A DNA stretch of 64,000 bases from Viola odorata (GCA_963691705.1 OY829537.1:70453352-70517351); one strand, 5' to 3'. Counted from the first letter of the stretch, positions 33,891-45,599 are shown. Notes: a model not told the origin generated them from the letters alone. Program-made: numbers and translations.

Positions 33891-35225
33891 CCTCTGTCAT
33901 TTTTTTTGGAGAAGGAGACTGATACCATTCGAGCATTACCAAGCCGTGGAAGGATCGCCCTGCTATTGTTTTATAGTTCATGGATTTAGCTTTCTTCATG
34001 TGAATGGGTTATCAAATTTGAAGTGTTACATGGATGGGGGCCCAATACTATTTTGATTCCTCTGTATATTATTGGATTCTGGTTAGATTTTTCCTCAGCC
34101 GTAGGAAATGTCTACTATATACACTTACTTCATTTCTATTTTTCACAGAAATTCTGACCATGTTCTTAAGTTTACAGAAGGAGATGCAGTTACGATTTCT
34201 TGAGATTCTGGCCATATAATAATAGAAATAGAAAGATTCATGAATCTTAACTTCTTCCATCATCTTCTGTTAATTTAGCTTGTAGTATTTTATTTTTACC
34301 ATTTCCTTTCTTCAATTAGCCACTGAACATCACTTAATTACACTTTCCAACCTCTTTTTTCTTCTAATCCAAAGTGTTAAACTGTAACTCAGCTGAAGAG
34401 TAAAACATTTGAGATTCGGTGCATTTCTATAAGTTAGACCTACATTCTATCAACAATTGTGAATAATTAGGAACTTTTATTATATTTTCTGGGCAAGAAC
34501 TGAATGGTATCAAACTTGCATTATATATTTTTTTTTTCTAAAGATCACTCATTTTTAGTCATCATATTGAGCGCCGACTACTCTAAACTCGAGCTGGGTA
34601 AAACCCCAAATTAAACTATATACCGAGGGAGACCTATACTTAAACTAAAAGTACTTCTCACCTTCGTGCTTGGTGCTCGTAGGCTTGTATTATACCGTTT
34701 GGTGGTTATTTTTTAAATGATTTATTTATAATATTTTTTAAAAAAGTGAAAAAACTCTGTTCATCTTTTTCTTCTCTTTTTTCACAATTCATTTTCTGAA
34801 CATGTATGAATTATCTGTCTTTTCCCATAAAATGGATAACATGATGCTTGACATGCTTGACACACGACTATATAATTTAACACAACAGATGAATTCCCAG
34901 ATTATCTGCAATTAACTTCAAATTTAAGGTATAAAAACTGGCAGCAAAAATTTAGCAAAACTAACAAGAACTTCCTCAAATATTTACAAATTGGCAACTG
35001 GAACCTGAAAGTTTTCTACCCACAAAGCTTCTAACTGTACAGACTGCAGGTCTACAATGGAAGACTCGCTTCCGAGTACAGAGGAAAAGAAATTCACAAC
35101 AATAAGATGACAACGGTAACCAAGAAAGCTAGTCATTGTAATTTAAAGTATGCCTGCAGTTTAGTTAAGTTCTAACATAACTTTACCATGAATTAACCTT
35201 TGGTCTTTTGCCTTGTGAGCTTCTC
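33891..35225. other. AT-rich intergenic sequence
   Basis: Continuation of the host DNA after E2. No gene, repeat array or RNA gene was recognised. Short frames near 34034-34263 have no family features. Confidence 0.45.
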
Positions 35226-35317
35226 TCACTTGTTCAATAGGAAATGTTTTCTCTCAGATAGCCGTCGGATCTCGTGTAAACCATCGGAATCAGCCCTCAT
35301 GTAAGTCCACCAGTATT
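35226..35317 (-). CDS. Possible terminal exon of an unrecognised gene
   Basis: Minus-strand sequence after an acceptor-like TTTTTGCAG reads YWWTYMRADSDGLHEIRRLS and about ten more residues before a TGA. Codon use and composition look protein-like, unlike the surrounding AT-rich DNA. I do not recognise the family, and no upstream exon was found before the copia element at 35876. It could be a remnant exon or chance. Confidence 0.3.
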
Positions 35318-35875
35318 CTGCAAAAACAAGGCAGATGCATTGAGTTTACGACTTCAGGTGCAGTGGGGCATATATGTTGTGTCATTTGTGTATTTTTTAT
35401 TTTTATCTAATGAACCAAAATCTCCAAGTGAACTAATCATGCATCTATTGTTAAAAATCTTATCAAGACTCGTTAACAAGATTTAGTAAAGTCCCACAAA
35501 AGAATATAAATTATAAAGATGGTAATGTCAATCGCTTCACTGTTCCACTTCCCTTGTATTTAAGGGGTTCAACATTAGGAACAAGCATGAAACCTTGAGA
35601 AAAAGCATTGGAACAAAATGAAACAGTAAAGAACCATAAGAATATCATCTTGGCTATAGCCTATAGTCAACAGTAATATAACAATGTTTAAACTGAAAAA
35701 ACAAAGGCAAGGAAATGAATACGAAACAGTGCAAGGTAACATACTAACAGTACTGTGATACACTCATTGTTCACGGTGAACAGTGCCACTGTTTAGATTG
35801 TTAACATAACAATAACAGTAACCAGAACAAATATAGATAAAAAGGCAAGGTAATTGTCAGGCTACTCGCATTGCA
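35318..35875. other. Intergenic or intronic sequence, nothing recognised
   Basis: No supported gene. It ends at the left end of the copia LTR. Confidence 0.4.
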
Positions 35876-36059
35876 TGTTGCTGAGGTGTGCGAACTAAAG
35901 TCTCACATCGGAAAGAAAAGAGAGATAAAAACTAAATATAAGAGGAGTGGATCTTCTTAATGGAATGAGGCCTTTTGTGAAAACCGTGCGGGCTCAGGCC
36001 CAAAGCGGACAGTATCATTCCATTAAGAGAGACTCGAGTGAGTCTTTATTTCTCCAACA
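35876..36059 (+). repeat. 5' LTR of a Ty1/copia element
   Basis: A short LTR of 184 bp starting TGTTG and ending CAACA, a perfect 5-base inverted terminus. It contains TCTCACATCGG and GCCCAAAGCGGACA, words common in plant copia LTRs. A primer site follows at once. The other LTR is not in the window. Confidence 0.75.
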
Positions 36060-36078
36060 AATGGTAGCGGAGCTTTTG
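36060..36078 (+). promoter_or_regulatory. Copia primer-binding site, diverged
   Basis: TGGTAGCGGAGC at 36062-36073 resembles the usual TGGTATCAGAGC complementary to initiator tRNA-Met, with three differences in twelve bases. Confidence 0.7.
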
Positions 36079-36103
36079 GTTTAAGGTTATTTGACTTGCT
36101 TGA

Positions 36104-37771
36104 ATGATGGAGGCAAATACAAATAGAATGTTGAGTTTGAATGGCACTAATTATCACTTGTGGAAGGGAAAAATGAAAGATCTGTTATTTGTGAAAAAGT
36201 TGCATCTTCCTGTGTTTGCTACTGAGAGGCCGGAATCCATGACTGATGCGGATTGGCATTTTGAGCATCAACAGGTTTGTGGTTTTATTCGGCAATATGT
36301 AGATGACAATGTTTATAATCACATTGCTAATGAGGAACATGCAGCGTCCTTGTGGAAGAAAATTGAATCTTTGTATGCTTCTAAATCAGGGAATAATAAA
36401 CTGTATTTGTTGAATTCCTTGATCAATTTGAGGTACAAGGATGGGACTTCCATTTCAGATCACTTGAACGATTTTCAAGGACTCCTAGATCAATTAGCAG
36501 GAATGGGTATCAAGTTTGATGATGAGGTGTTAGGACTATGGCTATTGAATACTCTACCAGATTCTTGGGAAACTTTTCGGGTTTCAATTTCGAATTCGAC
36601 TTCCGATGGTGTTGTCTCTTTGCAAAATGTAAAGGGAAGTGTTCTTAATGAGGAGATGAGAAGGAAGGCACAAGGTACTTCATCTCATTCCGAGGTACTT
36701 GTTACTGAAAACAGGGGTAGAAGCCAGAGAAAGGAACAGAAAGGTGGTAGGGACAAAAGCAGAAGTAAGTCTAAGTCCAGATACAAGAATGTGGAGTGTC
36801 ATTATTGTCACAAAAAGGGGCACATACAGAAGAACTGTTTTCAATGGAAAAGGGAGAGAAAAGACAATAATGGTAAGAAGAAAGAGAAGGATCATGGTAA
36901 TGATGATCGTGTTTCTGCGGCTACTTGTGATGATCTTGTTATTCTCCGTGATCATGATTTAGTTAATCTTGTATTAGATGAGAGCATGTGGGTAATTGAT
37001 AGTGCTGCTACGTTGCATGTTACACCGAGAAAGGAGTTCTTCACATCTTACATTTCTGGTGATTTTGGAGTGTTGAAGATGGGTAATGATGGTGTAGCTA
37101 AGGTAGTTGGTATTGGTGATGTTTGCCTGCAAACCAATATGGGAGTGCATTTGTTGCTTAGAGGAGTCAAACATGCTCCAGATGTCCGTTTTAATTTGAT
37201 CTCTGTGCAGATGCTTAATGATGGTGGTTATGACAATCACTTTGGTTCTGGAAAATGGAAACTCACCAGAGGTAACTTGGTTGTGGCCAGAGGGGAGAAA
37301 GTTAGTAAACTGTATTGGACAAAAGCTTTGGTTGCTAGAGACAGTGTGAATGCCATGGATATGGAGGCTTCTTTGTGGCACCGAAGGCTTAGTCATATCA
37401 ATGAAAAGGGGCTAAATTGTTTAGCTAAAAAGGATGTACTTCCGGGATTGAAGAGTGCTGAGTTGGAGAAATGTTCTCATTGCATGGCTGGTAAGCAGAC
37501 CAGAGTATCATTTAAGAAGCATCCTCCCTCAAGGAAGTCAGAATTGCTTGAATTGGAGCATTCTGATGTTTGTGGTCCATTAAAGGTAAAGTCATTTGGT
37601 GGTGCACTTTACTTTGTTAAATTTATTGATGATTGCTCTAGGAAGCTTTGGGTCTATGCATTGAAGACAAAGGACCAAGTGCTGGACAAGTTCAAACAAT
37701 TCCAGGTTTTGGTTGAGAGACAGTGAGGTAAGAAGTTGAAATGTATTCGTTCTGACAATGGTGGTGAGTAT
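36104..37771 (+). pseudogene. Copia gag-protease-integrase, cut by element F
   Basis: ATG at 36104 opens 540 codons. An N-terminal gag of the copia type ([12 protein letters not shown], then [11 protein letters not shown]) is followed by a CCHC knuckle C232-C235-H240-C245 and a protease with [12 protein letters not shown] (D299; the usual DSGA is DSAA). The pre-integrase region has LWHRRLSH (H426, H431) and CSHC (C457, C460). The integrase core starts with D488 in HSDVCGPL and [19 protein letters not shown] at 37724 interrupts the frame, which continues to RSDNGGEY (second catalytic Asp) and stops at 37771 where the LTR of F begins. The last integrase residue, reverse transcriptase and RNase H should lie beyond the right edge of the window. 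Confidence 0.9.
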
Positions 37772-38418
37772 TGTTGATACCCGAATTTTGATGCCATTTT
37801 TAATTAATTTTAGCATTTATGTTATTTACTTAATCTACAGTCATTTTCAGTTGATTTACTGTCGCTAGCATTTTTAAGTGTTTCGTTGCATTTTAGCATC
37901 ATCGTTAGCATCGTCAGCTTTCGAGATCACATTTTTTATTTTTTGGCACATATTTTCATTATTATTATCCTTATTATTTTTAGCCTTAAAAACCACATTT
38001 TTGACTATCCGGCAGTCGTTTGCTAGTTTTTTCTTCGTTTTAGGCCATCACATGAATTTTAGGATTTTTAATATTTTAGCGCATTTTTTTAGTATTTTTA
38101 TTTTTTATTATTTTCATTCGAGCTTTTATTGGACCCGAGTAAGTCCGCTCGGACAATAGCTCGACTTTAAAATATTTTCCATCAACTAGTTGCTAGCTTT
38201 TTTTTCATTCACAACGGTCTACAGCGTTTCATGTAATTTTCGGCGTAACGTCATTATTTTTCCGTTCAAACGTTTCACGTTTTGGAATGAGAAAATAAAC
38301 GCGTTAAACGAAAAGTTCTTGTCATTCGCTGTAGATGGTTAAACCCGTCATATTTTTCTCTACCCCCAGGACTCGGCTCGAGGCCATTTAAATAAATTAA
38401 AAATCAAGTCGATCACAA

Positions 38419-38460
38419 CCGTTGATTTGGTCAACTAGAAATAGTCAACCAGATCAACGG
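38419..38460. promoter_or_regulatory. LTR palindrome with W-box cores (F)
   Basis: CCGTTGATTTGGT pairs with ACCAGATCAACGG (12 of 13). Inside lie GGTCAA and AGTCAA, both W-box cores on the minus strand. It sits about 210 bp upstream of the TATA box. Confidence 0.7.
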
Positions 38461-38667
38461 TTGACTATTTTCCAAGCCATGGTGCACATACACCATGGAC
38501 GTGAACAGTAGCAGAGTCCTCGCCCAAGCCAACCTGCTCTCATCGCTTCATGCCCCTCGTTCATCACCACCCTCGACCCTAGACCCTCCACCTCACGGCC
38601 GTAGCCCCGCCAGCACGAAGAACGGCCACCACTCGCAGCCACGCTATCCTTCTCCACGCGATCCTTC

Positions 38668-38681
38668 GGCTATAAATAGCC
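38668..38681 (+). promoter_or_regulatory. TATA box of F LTR
   Basis: GGCTATAAATAGCC, identical to the 14-mer in LTR A and both F2 LTRs. Confidence 0.8.
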
Positions 38682-39609
38682 ACTGCCATCGAACGAAAAA
38701 TGGGCACCAATTCAGCAAGAAAACTTGCTCTCTCTCCCCTCTTGATCAGCTTGCTCATTTAGAGCGACAATCGCCCAGTTTAAAAGCTTGAGAGTAAGCT
38801 TTCTCTCTCTAGCTTCTCTCTTTAAATTTTCGTTTTCCCTCTTAACCAATCAATAAATTGCTCAAATCAGTTTTAAGCACTTAGTTTTCAAGTGATGAAC
38901 GTTTTGCTTGCTTCAATTTAGACGCATGTTGCCTTGTGTAATTAATAGTGAATTTTCGGGTTTAATGCATACGTATATTCAAGTGCCAAATTGCACATCG
39001 TTTGTGGATGGAATTGATTGATTCTTATCGGGTTTTGCTCGCCCCTCAGTCCGGCCGTGTTCTGTGCGTCTGTTTCCGGTGTTTGGGGTGGCCGACGGTC
39101 TTCCTTGTCGCCGGCAGTAGGTCGGCGCAAGGAAGAAGATGAACAGTAGCATGGCTACTGTTCATGAAGGAGAAGGGACACGGGTTTGCCAAGCCCGCCC
39201 CTTCTTTCTTGTTTAAAAATAAAGATGGGCCAAGCCCATCATTTCCAATTTTAGTCATGGGCCTAGGATTTATTCCTAGCCCATTTTAAATCAAAATTCA
39301 GCATGCATCGGGGCCCAGCCCATTAACGTTTCGTCAATTGTTCGAGTCTCTTTCTCCTGTTTATTTAATTAATAGTTCGTATGCCATGTTTAATTAATAG
39401 CTCGTATGCAATATTTAATTTATGTCACATGTCATGTTTAATTAATTATTTATTTACTTGTTTAAATTTAAATGCATGTTCATTTGCTTTACTTTTATTC
39501 ATTGTTTTAACTATCTTCGAACGATTACTAACATCGATTTCACATGCACCAAAAATCATCAACTCTTTAATTTTTCGTCAAGTCATAATTTAATTTTTTT
39601 TTGCAATTA

Positions 39610-40080
39610 TCAACTCAGCATTTTAAATTTCCGTATGCGTCAAATAAATCATTTCTCGCATGCAATCAATTCATCATTTAATTTTTGTATGCGTTAAATA
39701 AATCATTTCTCGCATGCAATCAACTCAGCATTTAATTTTCGTATGCGTAAAATCAATCATTTTTCGCATGCAATCAACTCAGCATTTAAATTCTCACATG
39801 CTTAAAATCAATCATTTTTCGCATGCAATCAACGTAGCAGTTAAATTCTCGTATGCGTAAAATCAATCATTTTTCGCATGCAATCAACACAGCATCTAAA
39901 ATCTTGTATGTGTAAAATCAATCATTTTTCGCATGCGAGTCAACTCAGCATTTAAATCTCGTATGCATAAAATCCATCATTTTTCGCATACATTCAACTG
40001 TCATCATTTGTTTATCAAACTCAGCATCTCACTTTCGTTTGCGTGAAATCCATCATTTCTCGTATGCCATCAACTGTCAT
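39610..40080 (+). repeat. 55-bp tandem repeats in F LTR
   Basis: About eight copies built on CGTATGCGTAAAATCAATCA and TTTTTCGCATGCAATCAAC. Each contains GCATGC and an RY-type CATGCA. F2 carries the same array at 46336-46690 and 57560-57900. Confidence 0.88.
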
Positions 40081-40989
40081 TTAAATTTTCGCACTCATAA
40101 AATTGCTTATTTATTTCTCAAGCTATCGCTAAAACTCTCATTTTGTAGGATAATTTCAAGCTTCGCTCGAAAGTACGCTTTTCGATTCCTTTTTATTTAT
40201 TCGACGTTTTTCGTAAATATCAATCATACGCATGATATATAGAACTGTTAGAATTAAAATCAACCCACATGAACAACGTGTTTAAAGACTTGCTTAAAAT
40301 ACCATATTCATGTGATTTTAAATTCTCGCATATATTGACTGCATGTACATGGGGACTTTCGATCCCACATCAGTTTTTCCACTTCAAAATCAATCATTTA
40401 AATCTGTACTCTGTTAGCAATCCATGATAGAATCATGTAGTAAGTAATCTAATCATGCATGGCCCGATGATGAAATAAGACGGCGCTCATTCAGTCTTAC
40501 GAAAATTTCAGTCCCATCACGTTGCGGTCAGAAATAATCAATCAATCTTGATAAACGGTAACCCCGTCAGAAAGATTTTTTAATTATTCCTGAACGGCCA
40601 CGATCATAGAAAAGACTAAAGTGACGATTCCCCTGAGGGCCCCCTTTTTCAAAACGTATTTTTCAAACACCTTTTTAAACACCTCTCTCATCAACCGGTA
40701 ACCGTTTTCGGATGTGACTCGAGTTCCTAACACCTTCCCGAGACCATAATACGACCCCGAACCTTTTGTCTGGGGTCCAGACCCCTTTTTTGTGCCTTTA
40801 GTTTTTTTTACTTATTATATTTCCTATGCCATGACGATTAAGGTTCCCTAAGCCTAGCAACCAAATTAGGGTGGCGACTTCATTGCATGCTGCTAGGCGT
40901 CCCTTTTACGCCGAGCATCGGAAGGTCTCAAATTTCGTTGCACACTCGCGAACCACTTTTTTCGTAATTTTTCGTGGGGCGCGACAGTT

Positions 40990-41007
40990 TGGCGACTCTA
41001 CTGGGGA
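40990..41007 (+). promoter_or_regulatory. Primer-binding site of F
   Basis: TGGCGACTCTACTGGGGA starts three bases after the LTR. The TGGCGACT...TGGGGA form is the type seen in Tat/Ogre elements, where tRNA-Arg is reported as primer; the tRNA assignment is from memory of the lineage. Confidence 0.75.
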
Positions 41008-41505
41008 CCTTAGGGTCGGAGCCGGTTTTATCTTTTTAGAGAGGTGTTTTGTTTGTTTATTTATTTGCTTTGATCAATTGCTGGTCTGTTCATTTATTTG
41101 CTTTATCAATTGTCATATGCATTTCATAGCGCCCTACACCCAGGGGACAATTACCAAATTAGGAGGGTAGTAGTGACGCCCTAGGACACATGTCCTGGGT
41201 AGTGTTCACCAATCCCAACTCGGATGAACCCCTAAAGCCAGTCGAAAGTTTATACGATTTTGCAAGAAATCGAGAGACTGGACGACACTTTAGGGACCTT
41301 TTCATGGTATCATCCGGGAACCATTGAAGCTAGTTAGAAATGTCAGAATCAGAGCCCCAGCACGTGCATCATGATTATACCTGTTTGTTGTGGCATATTG
41401 ACGTGATTTTTCGGTTATACGAACTGTAAATTTTCTGACACGTGCAGGTTACTCGGCGTTTAAAATTTTATTTTTGTCCCACATGACCCGTTTTGCTCAT
41501 TCAAT

Positions 41506-41679
41506 ATGTTGGCACATACACTACTTTCACTTGATATTTTCAGGGAACGAAGTTTCAACGATCAGACACTACAAAGCCGAATTGCCGCTTTAGAGGCTAA
41601 GATAGAGATGCAGAAAGGGGAGTTGGCTTCGATGGAGTACCATTGGCAGGAACAAGAAGACTCGGACGCCCAGGAATGA
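41506..41679 (+). CDS. Small leader ORF 1 of F, 57 codons
   Basis: ATG at 41506 to TGA at 41677. The middle reads FNDQTLQSRIAALEAKIEMQ and is helical, with heptad-like spacing that could form a coiled coil. F2 has the same ORF at 48103-48270 with only a few replacements and in-frame length changes. It may be a remnant of the extra ORF that Ogre-type elements carry before gag. Function unknown. Confidence 0.45.
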   Translation: MLAHTLLSLDIFRERSFNDQTLQSRIAALEAKIEMQKGELASMEYHWQEQEDSDAQE

Positions 41680-42053
41680 CACCTTCAGGGAAAGGCTCGG
41701 ATATCGACAAATCTTTTCTTTTTAGCTAGGACCCCTGATTTCATCTATCTTAGCCATTTTTGATGAATTTAGGTAGTTGGCAAGTTTACCATATTTTGTA
41801 AACACTTTTTAATGAAGTCGTACTCTTTCGGATATTTATTAAATCACCTCGAATTTTCCATATCAATTATCCATCCAAAGCAACTCAAAAGACCATCACA
41901 AAAGAAAAAACACAATCGTTTCACAAAAAAAAACTGAGAAAATCATACCAAACAGTCAAAAAATCCGAGTATCGCTCACTCATGGCCATGTCTTCCTAGT
42001 TTATCACAACAACAACAAAAAAAAACTCCAAGTTCATAAAAAGATTGTCGTCT

Positions 42054-42061
42054 CTCCCCTA
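42054..42061. other. Target-site duplication of the hAT-type element
   Basis: CTCCCCTA at 42054-42061 and at 42884-42891. F2 has an uninterrupted matching site near 48690, so the duplication is well supported. Confidence 0.9.
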
Positions 42062-42883
42062 TAGGGATGGCAATTCCACCCGCGGATATGGATATCCGTC
42101 CAATATCCGCAATTGTGGGTGGATATTATCTGCACATTATGGGTATTTTGCGGGTATGGATATACCCGCACCCGCAAAGTGCGGGTATGGATGTGGGTAT
42201 GGATAGTGCTTATCCGCTCCAATACCCGCACTAAATACCCGCAATATATGTATAATATTTTAATATATAATTAATTCAATATATATAATATATAAGGCAC
42301 TTATTGTAGAACCTAGAAGAAGCTAGTTTGATAATTTCTTTCACCGCAAGGCTTTCTAATAATGAAACATTATATAACCATTTTTTTAATAAAAAATTAA
42401 AACTTAAGGTTAATTTTCTTTTCTACTAATTATAATCCACATGATGATCCTTCCTCAAAATAACACTATAGTATTTATTTATCTTTGGAAAAAAAAATAT
42501 TGCTTCGTACTTTTTTAAATTTATGAAACGACTCTAAACTCGTGAGTCTTATTATCTTTTATTAATTTTTTTACAATTTGAATATACTTTCTTTTGGGGC
42601 TTAAAATCAAGTTTTTGTTTATTTGCAAACGAAAAATGAAAAATCATGTTGGATTAGTGTATCGTATTATTGTGTGGTATTGTTATTAAATTAGATTGAT
42701 TTTTTTTATATATTAATTTGATTGAAATTTGAAATTCGAAATTCAAATAAATTTGCGGATATCCGCGGATATTCGCGGGTTATCCGCGGGTATAATTACT
42801 CTTCCTTTACCCGCTCCATATGGATGCGGGTGCGGGTATGGATAGTGCTTACCCGCTCCATACCCGCCCAATTGCCATCCCTA
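42062..42883. mobile_element. hAT-type non-autonomous miniature element
   Basis: 822 bp with 14-base terminal inverted repeats TAGGGATGGCAATT and an 8-base target duplication, as expected for hAT transposons. Subterminal regions are packed with GCGGGTATGG and GGATATCCGC words, and GGTATGGATAGTGCTT occurs near both ends. The centre is AT-rich and has no transposase. It must have been moved by a transposase encoded elsewhere. It lies in the leader of F, between the two small ORFs. Confidence 0.9.
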
Positions 42884-42957
42884 CTCCCCTAGGTTGAGTT
42901 CACCAGGCATCAGGCCTTGCATCGTCAAAAGTAGAGCGTAAAAGAGGTCTTCCTAGC

Positions 42958-43107
42958 ATGGCGGCATTGGTTGCCCCTGCTGATTTGGGTTTCGCTGTTA
43001 GCATCTCAGATTTGCTTCATATCGTTGGAATGTATAGAGGTTTCCTTCGTATCTTGTCAACCACTGGGATTCCTCGCCTCTCCGACCGCCCTGAAAATAT
43101 CAAGTGA
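42958..43107 (+). CDS. Small leader ORF 2 of F, 49 codons
   Basis: ATG at 42958, TGA at 43105; starts MAALVAPADLGFAVSISDLL and ends GIPRLSDRPENIK. F2 has the same 49-codon ORF at 48752-48901. The length is unchanged between diverged copies, which hints at past coding use. It lies about 175 bp before the gag start. No known domain. Confidence 0.45.
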   Translation: MAALVAPADLGFAVSISDLLHIVGMYRGFLRILSTTGIPRLSDRPENIK

Positions 43108-43282
43108 AAGTGTGGCCGGAAAATGAATGAGCAACGTGGAGGCCTCGGGATTGCACATCACTTGTATATCCTCACTTGTATTTACTCTTTTCTATGTTTT
43201 TCCCTTTTTCAAGTTCACGATAGCTCCTCGGAAGCAAACTACTCCGCACAGGCTCCCCCTAACTAGACTTAAAAAATGAAAA

Positions 43283-43614
43283 ATGACTGAATCGGCCAAG
43301 ACCGATGAAGCACTAATGGCTAGAATCGCAGAGTTAGAGGAACAAGTTAGGATCAGTACAGAAAGAGCCACCAAGGCCGAAAAGGAAAGAGATGAAGCTG
43401 TCACCGAAGTGCCACCGGGTTTTGATCTCCCTCAAACAAAAGGACCTCCCTCTTCGCTCACCGTCGCAGGACCTTCCGTACTCCCACCACTTTCTGGCCC
43501 CCCGGGCCATTGGAGATGGGATAATCCCTTCACTATACCCACCACTGCAAATCCTACAGTTAAGGCGGGTGAAGAGATCTCTCCGTCGCTTCAGCACCTT
43601 TCAATCAACCCTGC
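43283..43614 (+). pseudogene. F gag, 5' part (split by F2)
   Basis: ATG at 43283 gives 110 codons and two bases of the next. It has a helical region around ELEEQVRISTERATKAEKER, then a proline-rich stretch with HWRWDNPFTIP, and stops at the LTR of F2 inside an alanine codon. The sequence continues in frame at 58791. The interrupted frame beyond 43615 belongs to the LTR. In F2 the same region is intact (49076 onward). Confidence 0.88.
43610..43614. other. Target-site duplication of F2 (left copy)
   Basis: CCTGC at 43610-43614 and at 58786-58790, directly outside the TG and CA ends of F2 and within the gag of F. Confidence 0.94.
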
Positions 43615-44302
43615 TGTTGATACCCGAATTTTGACGCCATTTTTATTTAATTTTAGCATTTCTGTTATTCAGCCAATTTACAGTCATTTTCAGTTGATTT
43701 AATGTCGCTAGCATTTTTAGGTGTTTCGTTGCATTTTTGCATCATCGTCAGCATCGTCAGCCTTCGAAATCGCATTTTTAATTTTTCGGCATGTATTTTC
43801 ATTATTATTATCATTAATATTTTTAGCTTTAAAAATCACATTTTTAATTATCCGGCAGTCGTTTGCTAATTTTTTCTTCGTTTTAGGTAATGACACGAAT
43901 TTTAGGATTTTTTATATTTTAGCACATTTTTTAGTATTTTTATTATTTTATTATTATTTTTATTCGAGCTTTTATTGGACCCGAGTAAGTCTGCTCGGAC
44001 AATAGCTCGACTTTAAAATGTTTTCCATCAACTAGTTGCCAGATTTTTTTCCGGTCGCAACAGTCTACAGCGTTTCGCGTAATTTTCGGTGTAACGCTTT
44101 ATTTTTTTCGTTCCCGCATTTCGCGTCTTTGAACACTAAAATAAACACGTTAAACGAGAAGTTCTCATCGTTTGCTGTAGACGGTTAAAACCGTCATATT
44201 TTTCTCTACGCGCCGGTACCTTCGGCTCGAAAAGTCGGAATGTTTGCTCGACGGATCCGGCTCGAGGCTATTTAAATCAGATGAAAGGCCATTTGATCAT
44301 GG

Positions 44303-44344
44303 CCATTGATCTGGTCAACCAAGGAAAGTCAACCAGATCAATGG
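44303..44344. promoter_or_regulatory. LTR palindrome with W-box cores (F2, 5')
   Basis: CCATTGATCTGGT and ACCAGATCAATGG form a perfect 13-bp inverted repeat around a 16-base spacer. The spacer region gives GGTCAA and AGTCAA, W-box cores on the minus strand. Confidence 0.75.
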
Positions 44345-44540
44345 CCCTTGATTTATTGTGCATAATGCACATGCACAGTGCAAGGAAATTCTCAGCCACG
44401 AGCCCGCGCCCGAGCCACCTGCTCTCCTTCTCAGCCACGTCTTCGTCCGAGCCCCTAGCCGTAGCTCCCTAGCTCCGCCATCATCACGCCTCCAGCTCCT
44501 CCACGCGCAGCTCCCTCCGCCACTCTCCCACCCGTCTTTC

Positions 44541-44554
44541 GGCTATAAATAGCC
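44541..44554 (+). promoter_or_regulatory. TATA box of F2 5' LTR
   Basis: GGCTATAAATAGCC, about 200 bp after the palindrome. Transcription would start near 44575. Confidence 0.82.
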
Positions 44555-45128
44555 GCCCTGTTCCTTCGCAAAAGGGTCGAAAATTTTACAAAAAAAAAAG
44601 CTCTACTCCCTCTCCATTCTCCTAGCCAATTCACACACGGCTCACCTCCCTTCTCCTACCCAATTCATCCACCCGAACCAAGGCAAAGGAAAGCAATCAA
44701 GGTGAGTTTATCAAGTTTTATCTCTCTAGCTTCTCTCCCTTAATTTTTGTTTTTAGCTTTAAACATTTAATCAATGGCTCAAATCTGTTTTGTATACTTC
44801 ATTTTCAAGTTGTAAACGTGTTACTTGCTTCAATTCAAATGCCTACTGTTTCCTTTAATTAATTATGAATTTTTGGGCTTTAATGCGTATATTTGTTCAA
44901 ACGTGAAATTGCTCCTCGTCCATGGATGAAGTGGTTTAATTCTGGTCGGGTTTTGGTCGTCGCTTGACCCCGGTCGCATTGTGACCATTTTGGAGGTGTT
45001 CGGGTGGCCGGAGCTCCTCCCTTGTCGCCGGCAGTAACGCCGGCGCAAGGAAGAAGATGAACAGCGGCTGCTGTTCTTCATGAGGAAGGTGAAGGGCTAA
45101 GCCCGTCCCTCCTTTCTTTTAGCATGCT

Positions 45129-45209
45129 GATGGGCTTTGGCTTAAGCCAAGCCCATCCTTTCCTTTCCCTTCAATTTAAGTTATGGGCTAGGATTTATTC
45201 CTAGCCCAT
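45129..45209 (+). other. Two LTR hairpins (F2, 5')
   Basis: GATGGGCTTTGGCTTA pairs with TAAGCCAAGCCCATC (45129-45157, one bulge). ATGGGCTAGGA pairs perfectly with TCCTAGCCCAT over 11 bp with a 5-base loop (45183-45209). Copies lie at 56346-56374 and 56400-56426, with a variant in F at 39257-39284. Confidence 0.78.
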
Positions 45210-45599
45210 TTTAACTAAATTTCAGCACATGGGGCCCAGCCCATTAATTCTTCGTCAAGCATTCGAGTCATTTTTTTTATTTCATGCTCGTACGTAATGT
45301 TTAATTTAATTCGTATACCATATTTAATTAATCATTATTTACAATACTTGTTTATTATTTCGCTTTGCTTAAATATTTATATACCATGATTAAATATGTA
45401 TGCACGAAATTAAATAGTCGTATACCATGCTTTAAATGTTTATACATGATTTAAATGCTCACATGCGTCATTTCCGTGTTCATATTTTTCGTTTGCTCAT
45501 TCTTGCGACAATTTGTTATTTAATTGTTTTTATACGTGAATTGTTCATTTCTTATCGAGATATTCTTTTTACGTTATCTAACTTCAGTCATTTATATTC

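Larger units (their letters stand above)
37772..40986 (+). repeat. 5' LTR of element F (Tat/Ogre-like)
   Basis: 3215 bp from TGTTGATACCCG to GGGGCGCGACA, inserted in the copia integrase region. It shares the palindrome (38419-38460), TATA box (38668-38681), hairpin (39257-39284) and 55-bp repeats with F2 but is clearly diverged from it. A primer site follows. The matching 3' LTR must lie past 64000, so its target duplication cannot be checked. Confidence 0.9.

Noticed and set aside
38495..38791. Open frame in the F LTR; similar frames in the F2 LTRs (44281-44552, 55498-55769)
   Set aside because: They overlap the promoter and TATA box; the F2 pair is alike only because the LTRs are identical copies.
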